A stretch of DNA of 51,846 bases from UBA2239 sp050177075 (GTDB lineage Bacteria > Pseudomonadota > Gammaproteobacteria > Burkholderiales > UBA9220). Of this stretch, positions 34,228-42,185 are shown piece after piece. The stretch spans positions 1-51,846 of the forward strand of contig JBFXHL010000007.1 in assembly GCA_050177075.1 (NCBI GenBank). The letters are read 5' to 3'. Every line of letters begins with the position of its first letter. Position 1 is the first letter of the stretch. The translations under genes were made by a program, and so were the position numbers. The notes beneath the pieces are model-generated. The model did no database searches and had not been told where the DNA came from. It saw only the letters and a list, made by a program, of their open reading frames with translations.

Positions 34228-34407
34228 ATGAACCACTACCACATCGCTTTCGTCGACAACGAAGGCGACTTCTATTCCGCCTCGGTGGAAACCCCGGCCG
34301 ACCTGTTCACCTCCGAGGGCATCGATGAAATGGCCATGGAGCTGGCCGAGCGCCTGGACCAGGACGAGCCGGTGGCGATCATGAACATCATTCCCCTCAA
34401 GTCCTAA
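34228..34407 (+). CDS. Small acidic protein, unknown function
   Basis: A 59-residue protein with AGGAG 8 bases before ATG 34228. Sequence begins MNHYHIAFVDNEGDFYSASV and continues with ETPADLFTSEGIDEMAMELA, ending PVAIMNIIPLKS. It is acidic with an alternating strand-helix look. No family recognised. Strong third-position GC bias and the ribosome-binding site support coding. It starts the second cluster of small genes, 34 bp before the 34442 gene. Confidence 0.65.
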   Translation: MNHYHIAFVDNEGDFYSASVETPADLFTSEGIDEMAMELAERLDQDEPVAIMNIIPLKS

Positions 34408-34441
34408 GCGACGGCGGGGGCAGGGTAACGGGAGGTGGGCG

Positions 34442-34678
34442 ATGCCTCAGACGCTGAACAGCTTGGATAGCGCTTCATTGCGCCTGGAAGTGGCGCGTCT
34501 GCGGGCGGAGCGGCAGGCGCTGCTTCGGCTGGCGGCCGCGGCCTGCATGCTGATCCACGACCTGGACGGCGATACCCTGGAGACTTTCGAATCCGCCGAG
34601 CTGCTGGCCGATTGCCTGCGCCGCATGCCGGAGGACGTGGTGTACGAGGCGATGCGCCTGTGCCGCGTGGAGGGCTAG
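34442..34678 (+). CDS. Small helical protein, paralogue of the 33439 gene
   Basis: A 78-residue helical protein with GGAGGTGGGCG before ATG 34442. It has an N-terminal helix LRLEVARLRAERQALLRLAA followed by a segment like the 33439 product: AACMLIHDLDGDTLETFESA and ELLADCLRRMPEDVVYEAM. The shared pattern suggests duplication or a common family. Function is unknown. Confidence 0.65.
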   Translation: MPQTLNSLDSASLRLEVARLRAERQALLRLAAAACMLIHDLDGDTLETFESAELLADCLRRMPEDVVYEAMRLCRVEG

Positions 34679-34766
34679 GAAAAAATTCCCGCGGCGGAAA
34701 CTCCCGCGCCGCGCAACGATCATAATAACCAAAAACAGAGTGTAACGACCCTCAAAGGAGATAGAC

Positions 34767-35081
34767 ATGCGAGATGTGTACGATTATCTGCGGCGGTTGA
34801 TTTATGCGGTGTTGTTGTGCCCGGTGGCGGCGGCGGGGTGGATCGGCTTCGGCCTGTCCGGTTTCAGCATCGGCGGTTTCCTGGCTCTCCTGGGTAAGGT
34901 GAACCAGCATTACGCGGCCCTGGACGCCGACGGCCAGGCGGCCTTCCTGTTCCAGATTTACGCAGGCTGGGCGGTGCTGGCCTTCGTCTTTCTGCTGGCG
35001 ACCTTCGTCGTCAATCCACCTCGCTTCCGCTACGAGCTGAAGGAGGAGGGCGGCCACAAGGTGGTGTCGGTGGTGAAATAG
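34767..35081 (+). CDS. Small membrane protein, unknown function
   Basis: A 104-residue protein with AAAGGAG upstream of ATG 34767. Seen: two hydrophobic segments (about 11-43, VLLCPVAAAGWIGFGLSGFS; about 67-82, WAVLAFVFLLATFVV) and a charged C-terminal tail FRYELKEEGGHKVVSVVK. No family recognised. It ends the small-gene cluster and is followed by a terminator. Confidence 0.65.
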   Translation: MRDVYDYLRRLIYAVLLCPVAAAGWIGFGLSGFSIGGFLALLGKVNQHYAALDADGQAAFLFQIYAGWAVLAFVFLLATFVVNPPRFRYELKEEGGHKVVSVVK

Positions 35082-35100
35082 GTCTTTCGAAGACTGGAGC

Positions 35101-35126
35101 AAGGCCGGGGTGTCCCAGCCTTTTTT
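35101..35126 (+). terminator. Rho-independent terminator after the small-gene cluster
   Basis: AAGGCCGGG-GTGT-CCCAGCCTT with one mismatch, then TTTTTT. It separates the plus-strand small genes from the convergent GGDEF-EAL gene. Confidence 0.82.
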
Positions 35127-37743
35127 ATTGCTCTTCCGCCAGGCAGCGGGGACAGGACTGCTCCGCCATGGCCAGCCCGGTCATGTCGTCCTCGCTCAGA
35201 GGGCGGTAGCAGTAGTAGCCCTGGACGGCGTCGCAGCCCATGGCGCGCAGGGCGGCGAGCTGCTCGCGGGTTTCCACCCCTTCGGCCACCACCTTCAGCT
35301 CCAGGGTGCGGGCGATGGCCAGCATGGCCTCCACCAGCTTGGTGTCGTTGACGTCCTCGGGCATGTCCTTGATGAAGGAGCGGTCCACCTTCAGCTTGTC
35401 GAGGGGGAAGGCCTTGAGGTAGGAGAGGCTGGAATAGCCCGTGCCGAAATCGTCGAGGGACAGGCGCACGCCCAGTTCCCGCAGGGCGCCCATCAGCGCC
35501 AGGACGTCGCTGCCCTGGCCCATGACCACGCTCTCGGTGAGCTCCAGTTCGAGCAAGTGAGGCGGCAGGCCGCTGTCCGCCAGGGCGGTCTTGACCTCCT
35601 CCACCAGGGCCGGACGGAACTGGGGGGAGGAGATGTTGACGGCGATGCCAAGGGGGGTGCCGCGGGCCGCGTTCCAGTGCTGGGCCTGGCGGCAGGCTTC
35701 GCGCAGCACCCAGGCGCCGATGGGGATGATGAGGCCCGAGGCTTCCGCCACCGGGATGAAGTGGAGGGGCGAGATGTTGCCCCGCTCGCTGTCCTGCCAG
35801 CGCAGCAGGGCTTCCACGCCGATCAGGCGGCAGTCTTTCAGGGCGACCTGGGGCTGGTAGTGCAGGTACAGCTTGCCGCTCTCGAATGCCTGGCGCAGGC
35901 GGGTTTCCAGCGCCAGGCGTTCGGCGGCGATGGAATCGATGCGGGGGTCGAAGAAGCGGAAGCCGTGGCGGCCGGCCTGCTTGGCCGCCAGCATGGCCAT
36001 GTCGGCGGAGCGGATGAGGGATTCGACGCTGTCCCCGTCCTGGGGGTAGAGGGCGATGCCGATACTGACGGAAACGGTGAGTTCCCGGTCGCCGACCATG
36101 AAGGGACGGGACAGGGTGTCGAGGATTTTTTGCGCCACCAGGGAGGCATCTTCCTTCTGCCGCAGTTCTTGCACCACGGCGAGAAACTCGTCGCCGCCCA
36201 GGCGGCCGACGGTGTCGCTTTCCCGCATCAGGCCCCGCAGCCGTTCGGCGATGCGCACCAGCAGTTCGTCGCCGACGCCATGGCCGAGAGTGTCGTTGAT
36301 GGCCTTGAAGCGGTCCAGGTCGATGAACAGCAGGGCCGCTTCGCCCCCGTGGCGATGGGCCAGGGCGATGGCCTGCTCCAGGCGGTCCGTCAGGAGGCGG
36401 CGGTTGGGGAGGGCGGTGAGGGGGTCGTGCATGGCGTAGAAGGCGGCCTTTTCCGCCGCCTGCTTGCGCTCGGAAATGTCGCGCACCACGGCGAGCACCC
36501 GCTGCTGGCCGGCGATGGTGGTGGCCCGCAGGCTCACTTCCACCCAGAACAGCTCGCCGTCGGCCCGGCGCGCCTGCCACTCGAAGACCTGGGGGCCTTC
36601 CGTCAGCGTCTTCGCGATCCATTGCCTGGCCTCTTCCTGGCCGTAGGGGGGGATGCCGCTGCCGAGCTGGTCGGCGGTGGTTTGCAGGGCCTCTTCGTAG
36701 CGGATGAGGTACATCTCCAGCATCCGCTGGTTGACGTCGAGGATGGCCCCGCTTAAGGCATCGTGGACAAAAATGGCGTCGTTGGCGGCGTTGAAAACCT
36801 GGCGGTAGTTTTCCTCGCTGGCCTTGAGGGCTTCCTGGGCCAGGAGACGCTCCTGGTATTCCTGCTTCAGGGCAGAGGCCTGCTGGGCCAGTTTATGCCG
36901 CAGCAGGCGGTTCCACAGTGCCACCAGCAGGCCTGCCGCAAGGAGCACGGCCAGGGCCGTAAGGAGGGCGATGATGGCGTGTCGGTTGAGCAGGCGATAG
37001 GCTCCGCCTTCCAGGTGGATCCAGCGCCGGGCGATGGCCTGCCGCTCGTCGTCGGTGATGGAGGCGAGGCCCTTGCTCAGAATGCGGTTGAGTATCGGCC
37101 AATCGCTGCGGCTGGCGATATACAGGGCATTGGACTTTCCCGAGTCACCGGCCACGCGTAGGTTGGCGATGCCGTAGCGGTCGATGAGGTAGGAGGCGAT
37201 GGCCAGGTTGACCACGGTGGCGTCCGCGTCGCCGAAGGCGACATCCTGCAGGGCCGACAGATCGTCCGGAACGGGTTGCAGCCGGATGGCGGGATAGCGG
37301 GAGCGGATGTATTCGTCGAGAGCGTTGCCCTGGGTGATCACGACGCGCCGACCGGCCAAATCGTTCAGGGTCTGCATGTCCTGGCTGCCGGAGCGGGCGA
37401 TGATGACGTTCGGAATATCCAGGAGCGGCGGGGAGAAGAGCAAATAGTCGGCCCGGCTTGGTGTCCACTGGGCAGCGCCGACGATATCCACCTCATGGTT
37501 GCGCGCCATTCTTATGACTTCCTCCCAGGAAGCGGCGTGGACGATCTCGAATTGAATGCCCAGGCGGTCCTCGATCAGGCGGTAGTAATCCGCCACCAGG
37601 CCCTGATAGCGGCCTTGTTCGTCGAAAAACTCGATGGGGGGGAAATTGGGGTCGGGGGCCAAGCGCAGGCGCGGGTGCTGTTGCAGCCAGGCTTTTTCCT
37701 CGGTGGAGAGAAAGATTTCGGGGGCGCGGCGGCACGCAGCCAC
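35125..37743 (-). CDS. Periplasmic-sensor PAS-GGDEF-EAL protein, 5' end frameshifted
   Basis: An 872-residue frame encoding a multidomain cyclic-di-GMP protein. Seen: a family-3 solute-binding sensor domain (about 10-235; FEIVHAASWEEVI), one membrane helix (about 253-275), a PAS domain (about 315-430), GGDEF with LGGDEFLAVV near 516, and EAL with VEALLRW near 641 and DDFGTGYSSLSY. Both catalytic motifs look intact. The frame starts inside the sensor domain without a signal sequence. The missing N-terminus is encoded just upstream in another frame (37722-37820), so one base seems lost in a C-run. Either a real frameshift, a phase-variable tract or a sequence error. Confidence 0.85.
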   Translation of the reverse strand: MAACRRAPEIFLSTEEKAWLQQHPRLRLAPDPNFPPIEFFDEQGRYQGLVADYYRLIEDRLGIQFEIVHAASWEEVIRMARNHEVDIVGAAQWTPSRADYLLFSPPLLDIPNVIIARSGSQDMQTLNDLAGRRVVITQGNALDEYIRSRYPAIRLQPVPDDLSALQDVAFGDADATVVNLAIASYLIDRYGIANLRVAGDSGKSNALYIASRSDWPILNRILSKGLASITDDERQAIARRWIHLEGGAYRLLNRHAIIALLTALAVLLAAGLLVALWNRLLRHKLAQQASALKQEYQERLLAQEALKASEENYRQVFNAANDAIFVHDALSGAILDVNQRMLEMYLIRYEEALQTTADQLGSGIPPYGQEEARQWIAKTLTEGPQVFEWQARRADGELFWVEVSLRATTIAGQQRVLAVVRDISERKQAAEKAAFYAMHDPLTALPNRRLLTDRLEQAIALAHRHGGEAALLFIDLDRFKAINDTLGHGVGDELLVRIAERLRGLMRESDTVGRLGGDEFLAVVQELRQKEDASLVAQKILDTLSRPFMVGDRELTVSVSIGIALYPQDGDSVESLIRSADMAMLAAKQAGRHGFRFFDPRIDSIAAERLALETRLRQAFESGKLYLHYQPQVALKDCRLIGVEALLRWQDSERGNISPLHFIPVAEASGLIIPIGAWVLREACRQAQHWNAARGTPLGIAVNISSPQFRPALVEEVKTALADSGLPPHLLELELTESVVMGQGSDVLALMGALRELGVRLSLDDFGTGYSSLSYLKAFPLDKLKVDRSFIKDMPEDVNDTKLVEAMLAIARTLELKVVAEGVETREQLAALRAMGCDAVQGYYCYRPLSEDDMTGLAMAEQSCPRCLAEEQ

Positions 37744-37820
37744 AACAACACTCCCAGGGTCGCGATGAGCGCCCCCAGCAGCAGCGATGTGGCGGAAATG
37801 CGTTTGGGCCTGAACAACAT
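37722..37820 (-). pseudogene. Out-of-frame 5' end (signal anchor) of the GGDEF-EAL gene
   Basis: From ATG 37820 the minus strand encodes MLFRPKRISATSLLLGALIA followed by TLGVLLWLRAAA, a good signal anchor. It runs into the C5 run at 37720-37724. With one more C it would continue in frame as PPEIFLSTEEKAW, the start of the sensor domain. Confidence 0.65.
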
Positions 37821-38051
37821 GAAAGGGGCGCCCCTGATCTTCTGTGGGTCTGTTGAATTCTATTCCATTTTCGGCGGGAGATGTGCCGATTGTCTTCGGG
37901 TGTTGCTCCAGCGCGACGTTTGTTTGTAAAACAAAATCAATGCGTTGCGCTGTTTAGAGGAATGCGCTGTCGCCGCTGGGAGACAGGTTGCCGAAGAAAA
38001 GGCAGGCGAAAGTCTTGGTGTTTTCCTAGTAAATCAATGCGTTGGCTTGTT

Positions 38052-38066
38052 TGGCACGGGATTTGC
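38052..38066 (+). promoter_or_regulatory. Sigma-54 (-24/-12) promoter upstream of the glycine-zipper lipoprotein
   Basis: TGGCAC-GGGAT-TTGC matches the sigma-54 consensus with the required GG-N10-GC spacing. The start would be near 38078, about 113 bases before the lipoprotein ATG. Direct repeats AAATCAATGCGTTG (about 37934 and 38032) lie upstream as possible activator sites. The rest of 37821-38190 shows no gene. Confidence 0.75.
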
Positions 38067-38190
38067 GAAAGATGCGTTGCGTTGCGGTGCGCGATAACTC
38101 AACGGTCCTCTTTGGCGCACCCGGGACGGAGGACGGCATGAAACGACCTGTGCGGGCGACCGGCAGGGAATGAACTAGGAGGAAAAAATC

Positions 38191-38415
38191 ATGACAAGGA
38201 AACAGATTATCCCCGTGGCGCTGCTGGCCGTGGTGCTGACAGCGGGTTGCAGCACCCCGCCGACGAAGCGCGAAATCGGCACCGTGACCGGTGCGGTGGT
38301 TGGCGGGGTGGTGGGCTCTTCCCTCACCGGCGGCAGTACGGTGGGGACGGTGGGCGGCGCGGCCGTGGGCGGCGTGATCGGCAACCGCATCGGCAAGGAA
38401 CTGGAGCGGAAATAA
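38191..38415 (+). CDS. Glycine-zipper lipoprotein
   Basis: A 74-residue lipoprotein with AGGAGG upstream of ATG 38191. Seen: signal peptide with lipobox LTAGC (about 17-21), then a glycine-zipper 2TM domain (TVTGAVVGGVVGSSLTGG and GGAAVGGVIGNRIGKELE). The domain occurs in outer-membrane osmotic or stress-inducible proteins such as OsmB. It is likely expressed from the sigma-54 promoter and cotranscribed with the next gene, 22 bp downstream, which has the same domain. Confidence 0.85.
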   Translation: MTRKQIIPVALLAVVLTAGCSTPPTKREIGTVTGAVVGGVVGSSLTGGSTVGTVGGAAVGGVIGNRIGKELERK

Positions 38416-38437
38416 GCTCGGCCAGCAGGAGACAAGC

Positions 38438-39025
38438 ATGAGAACCCATATTTCCCCTCATTCGGCGGTGACGGCCGCCGTCTTGGCGGCGTCCCTCGTT
38501 TTTCCCGTTGCCCCCGCCGTCTACGCGGACCCGCCCCCCTGGGCGCCGGCCCATGGCTGGCGGCAGAAGCACGACCCCTATTACCTGGGCTACAGCGGCC
38601 GCCGCTGGGGGGACGACTATGGGGTGTTAAGCGGCCGCTGCAATACCTCCGCCGTGGGCGCGGCGGTCGGCGGTGTGGTGGGAGGAGTGCTGGGCTCCCA
38701 GGTGGGCGGCGGCAATGGGCGGACGGTGGCGATCGTGTTGGGTTCCGTCCTCGGGGCCGTGGCGGGCAGCCGCATCGGTGATGAAATGGATGCCGCGGAC
38801 CGTGCCTGTGTCGGCCATACCCTGGAACTGGCCAGGGAGCGGCGGCAGGTGGTCTGGCTTAATCCTGCCAGCGGGGTGGGCTATGCGCTGACGCCGGTGC
38901 GGGAATTCACTGTCAACAGCCGTCCCTGCCGGGAGTTTACCGGTTCCCTGCGGGAGGACGGGCGGGTCGAGCGCTTTAACGGCCGCGCCTGTCAAACCGG
39001 AAACGGGGTATGGCGGATGATTTAG
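38438..39025 (+). CDS. Glycine-zipper surface-antigen-like exported protein
   Basis: A 195-residue exported protein. Seen: signal peptide (cleavage near VYA-DP), a tryptophan/tyrosine/glycine-rich N-terminal part, a glycine-zipper 2TM domain (about 68-110; GAAVGGVVGGVLGSQVGGG), and a C-terminal domain with four cysteines (RACVGH, SRPCREF, RACQTG) and WLNPASGVGYALTPVREF, resembling the 17-kDa surface-antigen group. It probably sits in the outer membrane. Paired with the preceding lipoprotein. Confidence 0.78.
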   Translation: MRTHISPHSAVTAAVLAASLVFPVAPAVYADPPPWAPAHGWRQKHDPYYLGYSGRRWGDDYGVLSGRCNTSAVGAAVGGVVGGVLGSQVGGGNGRTVAIVLGSVLGAVAGSRIGDEMDAADRACVGHTLELARERRQVVWLNPASGVGYALTPVREFTVNSRPCREFTGSLREDGRVERFNGRACQTGNGVWRMI

Positions 39026-39028
39026 CGC

Positions 39029-39052
39029 CGGGGGCTCTTAGGCAGAGCCCCG
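39029..39052. terminator. Hairpin between convergent genes
   Basis: GGGGCTC-TTAGGCA-GAGCCCC stem between the convergent surface-antigen-like and DUF599 genes. No T-run on either side, so termination is uncertain. Confidence 0.4.
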
Positions 39053-39064
39053 CCGTAGAGGGGC

Positions 39065-39748
39065 CTACTCGGCGTTGTAGTCGTCGACGAGGATTTTGGG
39101 CGCCCGGTCCAGTTGGTAGAGGATGGGAATCAGCGCCAGGGTCGCCAGGATCATGAAGTGGGGGCCGAAGAGCCAGAACACCATGGGCACCAGGAAGTAG
39201 TAGGCGCGCATGCCGATGCTGTAGAACTTGCCGGCGCGGTTGAGGTGAACGGCGACATGGGCCGGGGAAATGGCCTTGTGGTTGAGGTTGAGGGGCACGT
39301 TGAGCATGTAGCCCACGTGGTTGTAGATGCGGATGGACATGGAGAAGGAAAAGAAGGCGATGAACAGGTCCAGCAGCATCACCAGAAGCTTCAGCAGCCA
39401 CATCTCGGAGTGCTTGGCGCCGATGGCGTTGAGGGTGTGCCAGGTGCCCTCCAGCTTGTCCCCCTGGCCGCTGAGGGACAGCACCCCCATGATCAGCAGC
39501 ACCGAGGTGGAGGCGAGGAAGGTCGCCGCCATGGTGGAGTTGCGCAGGGTCTGCACGGCGAGGATGTCCTTGCCGTTTTCCATGATGTTTTCCACCCAGG
39601 CGGTGCGGGCGATGGTGTTGACCGCCTGTATGGAGTAGGCGGGGTTCTTCTGCACCTTGCGGCGCAGGAAGAGATGGTAGGCGATGAGGAGCAGGGCGCA
39701 GAGCACGAAGCTCAGCAGGTCGGTGCCGTAGGCGCTGAAGAAGGACAT
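39065..39748 (-). CDS. DUF599 membrane protein
   Basis: A 227-residue membrane protein with about four hydrophobic helices. Seen: an N-terminal helix FVLCALLLIAYHLFLRRK, the segment RTAWVENIMENGKDILAVQT and TLRNSTMAATFLASTSVLLI typical of DUF599, and a C-terminal YYFLVPMVFWLFGPHFMI helix. Function of the family is unknown. It is 30 bp downstream of the Sel1-repeat gene, likely in one operon with it. Confidence 0.85.
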   Translation of the reverse strand: MSFFSAYGTDLLSFVLCALLLIAYHLFLRRKVQKNPAYSIQAVNTIARTAWVENIMENGKDILAVQTLRNSTMAATFLASTSVLLIMGVLSLSGQGDKLEGTWHTLNAIGAKHSEMWLLKLLVMLLDLFIAFFSFSMSIRIYNHVGYMLNVPLNLNHKAISPAHVAVHLNRAGKFYSIGMRAYYFLVPMVFWLFGPHFMILATLALIPILYQLDRAPKILVDDYNAE

Positions 39749-39778
39749 GGGGTGCTTGTCGAGAGTTAAGAAATCGGT

Positions 39779-40654
39779 TTATTTGCCGGCGGCCCGGGCT
39801 TCCCAGTAGTCCGCCATTTTCGGGTCGGCGCTGACTCCGTCCAGGCCTTGGCGGTAGATGTGGGCCAGGCTCTTCATGGCCATGAGGTGGCCGTTGTTCG
39901 CCGCCTGCTTGAACCAGTAGAGGCTCTTTTCGTAATCGGGCTTCACGCCGCCGGCGCCGCTTTCGTAGCGGATGGCGAGCTGGTACTGGGCTTCGGCGTC
40001 GCCGTCCTCGGCCAGCTTGCGGATGTGGGGCTTGCGCTGGAAGAAGTTCTCTTCCGCTTCGTAGCCGATGTTTTCCATGAAATGGAGCAGGCGGATGGCG
40101 TCTTCGTAGCCCTGGGCGGCCGATTTGGCGAGCCAGTTGCCGGCCACTTCCTGGTCGTGGGCGGAATTGCTGCGGCTATGGTAAAGCTTGCCCATGAGGA
40201 ACTGGGCCTCGCTGTCGCCCGCGATGGCGGCGCGGTTGAGCCATTCCTCGGCCTTGATTTCGTTCTTCTCCACCCCTTCGCCCTTGAGGTACATCTTGCC
40301 CAGGAGCAGCTGGGCCTGGATGTTGCCCCGCTTGGCGGCCTTTTCGCGCCAATCGGCGGCCAGCTTGAGGTTTTGCGGCACCCCGTGGCCCTGGGCGTAG
40401 AGATCGCCGAGCATTTTCTGGGCGTAGCCGTTGCCCTGCTGCGCCGCCTGCTCGAACCAGTAGGCGGCGCGCTTGTCGTCCTTGGCGTAGCCGCCGTCGC
40501 CGTTGAGGTACATCACCGCCAGCAACACCTGGGAGCCGTCGTTGCCCCGCTGGGCGGCGGTCGTGATCATTTTCGCCTCCTCCGGGGTCATGGCAGAGGC
40601 CGGAAGAGCGATGCAGAGCGTCGCCAGGAAAGTCGTGCAAAGGAGCTTGTGCAT
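39779..40654 (-). CDS. Exported Sel1-repeat (TPR-like) protein
   Basis: A 291-residue exported protein. Seen: signal peptide (MHKLLCTTFLATLCIALPASA) described at 1-21, then about six Sel1 repeats such as AAYWFEQAAQQGNGYAQKML followed by GDLYAQGHGVPQN, and SLYWFKQAANNGHLMAMKSL near the end. Sel1 proteins are periplasmic scaffolds for protein interactions; the partner here is unknown. The start ATG 40654 is chosen at the signal peptide, with AAAGGAG nearby, although the frame is open for 24 codons upstream. Confidence 0.85.
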   Translation of the reverse strand: MHKLLCTTFLATLCIALPASAMTPEEAKMITTAAQRGNDGSQVLLAVMYLNGDGGYAKDDKRAAYWFEQAAQQGNGYAQKMLGDLYAQGHGVPQNLKLAADWREKAAKRGNIQAQLLLGKMYLKGEGVEKNEIKAEEWLNRAAIAGDSEAQFLMGKLYHSRSNSAHDQEVAGNWLAKSAAQGYEDAIRLLHFMENIGYEAEENFFQRKPHIRKLAEDGDAEAQYQLAIRYESGAGGVKPDYEKSLYWFKQAANNGHLMAMKSLAHIYRQGLDGVSADPKMADYWEARAAGK

Positions 40655-40757
40655 GGTGGCTGAATCCTCGGCTGCGATGATGAGGGAAAGAGCCTCTATG
40701 GTACGGGCATAGGCCTTTCCCATCAAGGAACGGCGGGCCGGGTGCCGTGCGTCGGGG

Positions 40758-40763
40758 TATAAT
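40758..40763 (+). promoter_or_regulatory. -10 element (TATAAT) giving a probably leaderless transcript
   Basis: A perfect TATAAT ends 7 bases before the ATG of the metallo-hydrolase gene, so the expected transcription start coincides with the A of ATG. No Shine-Dalgarno sequence is present. The -35 is poor. Confidence 0.5.
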
Positions 40764-40770
40764 CGCCCCT

Positions 40771-41412
40771 ATGAAGCACTTGGTGATACCCGTTACCCCT
40801 TACCAGCAGAACTGCTCCCTGGTCTGGTGCGAAGCCACCCGCCAGGCGGCGCTGATCGACCCCGGCGGCGAGGCGGAACGCCTGCTGGCCGAGGTGGAGG
40901 CGCAGGGTCTGCAGTTGACCAAGCTGTGGCTGACCCACGGCCATCTCGACCATGTGGGGGCTGCCGGGGAATTGGCGGCGCGCCTCGGCATTCCCATCGA
41001 GGGCCCCCACCGGGGCGACGACTACTGGCTCCAGGCGCTACCCCGGCAGTGCGAAATGTTCGGCTTTCCCCCCATCGAGGCGTTCACACCCGACCGCTGG
41101 CTGGCGGACGGGGATACGGTCGAGGTGGGGGACGTGCGCCTGGAGGTGCTGCATTGTCCCGGCCACACGCCGGGTCATGTGGTGTTCTACCACGGTGGGA
41201 GCAGAACGGCTTTCGTCGGCGACGTGCTGTTCGCCGGCTCCATCGGCCGCACCGATTTTCCCGGCGGCGATTACGACGCCCTGATCCGTTCCATCCGCGA
41301 ACGCCTGTTCCCCCTGGGGGACGACGTGACCTTCATTCCCGGCCACGGGCCGGATTCCACCTTCGGCCGGGAGCGGCGGACGAATCCCTACGCGGGCGAC
41401 GGGACCGTTTAG
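40771..41412 (+). CDS. MBL-fold metallo-hydrolase (glyoxalase II-like, YcbL type)
   Basis: A 213-residue metallo-beta-lactamase-fold hydrolase. Seen: the metal motif THGHLDH with H56, H58, D60 and H61, then HCPGHTPGHVVFYH, FVGDVLFAGSIGRTDFPGGD and the final PGHGPDSTFGRERRTNPY, matching the small glyoxalase II-like YcbL group. It probably hydrolyses a thioester such as S-lactoylglutathione, but the substrate is not proven. The start ATG 40771 may be leaderless. Confidence 0.9.
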   Translation: MKHLVIPVTPYQQNCSLVWCEATRQAALIDPGGEAERLLAEVEAQGLQLTKLWLTHGHLDHVGAAGELAARLGIPIEGPHRGDDYWLQALPRQCEMFGFPPIEAFTPDRWLADGDTVEVGDVRLEVLHCPGHTPGHVVFYHGGSRTAFVGDVLFAGSIGRTDFPGGDYDALIRSIRERLFPLGDDVTFIPGHGPDSTFGRERRTNPYAGDGTV

Positions 41413-41443
41413 AGGAGGGGCTTCCGCCGACTCCGCGGTGAGT

Positions 41444-42007
41444 TCAATGCAGGTGCTTGCGGCGGAAGTGGACCAGGCTGCCCGAAGGCTCGAAATCCGC
41501 TACCGGTTCCGCCTGGCGGGCGGACTGCTGGGCCCAGTCCCGGTCGAAGAGGTCGTTCACCACGGCGGTCACCTGTTCCACGCTGGCGGCGTCGAAATGC
41601 CGCGCCAGCAGCCCGGCCACGTCTTCCACCATGCGGTGGCGCTGGGCGTTGTGGATGGCCTCGGGGGAGGGGCCGACGAAGAGCAGCTGGTATTCGTCGC
41701 GGCCGTCCTCGTGGTAATAGGTCAGTTCCACTTCCGAGGCGTGCTCGGTGAGGGGGCCGATGTCGGTGAGGGCGTCCTCCAGGGTGCGGCGGAAGCTGCG
41801 GCCCACTTCCCCGGTCCAGCAGATGTCCAGGATGCGGTTGGCCCGGTCGAAGGTGACGCCGGGTTCGCTTTGTTCCAGGCTGCGCATTTCGGCGATGCTT
41901 TCCGCGTCCAGGTAGCTCAGCCATTTGCGCAGACCCTCTTCCACCTGGGCCTGGGTGACGCCCTTGCACAGGTACAGGCTGCCGTGGACGTGGACTTCGA
42001 TACGCAT
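41444..42007 (-). CDS. DUF6806-like protein, unknown function
   Basis: A 187-residue cytoplasmic protein starting MRIEVHVHGSLYLCKGVTQA, with AGGAG 8 bases upstream of ATG 42007. Seen: PGVTFDRANRILDICWTGEV and LLFVGPSPEAIHNAQRHRMV, a pattern I associate with the betaproteobacterial DUF6806 family, from memory. It ends in a short basic tail FRRKHLH. No catalytic motif is evident. It is convergent with the metallo-hydrolase gene. Confidence 0.7.
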   Translation of the reverse strand: MRIEVHVHGSLYLCKGVTQAQVEEGLRKWLSYLDAESIAEMRSLEQSEPGVTFDRANRILDICWTGEVGRSFRRTLEDALTDIGPLTEHASEVELTYYHEDGRDEYQLLFVGPSPEAIHNAQRHRMVEDVAGLLARHFDAASVEQVTAVVNDLFDRDWAQQSARQAEPVADFEPSGSLVHFRRKHLH

Positions 42008-42152
42008 TTCGCTGCTCCTCACTAAACAAATGGTGCGACGGGGTATTTTACCCCAGGACCCCTCGGCGGGACAGGTGGGGGAGGGGAATGGGATGCTGGC
42101 GCTGGCGTGGAGTGTTTGCGGAAACGTGACGAAAAAGCGGTGGGGAGCGGGC

Positions 42153-42158
42153 TATAAT
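42153..42158 (+). promoter_or_regulatory. -10 element (TATAAT) of the HIT-like gene
   Basis: A perfect TATAAT 28 bases before the ATG at 42186. No consensus -35 at normal spacing. Confidence 0.45.
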
Positions 42159-42185
42159 CCACGCCTTCACACGGACGGGCATGCC

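Noticed and set aside
37881..38141. An 86-codon plus-strand frame across the sigma-54 promoter
   Set aside because: Cysteine/arginine-rich, no ribosome-binding site, and overlaps regulatory sequence; not coding-like.
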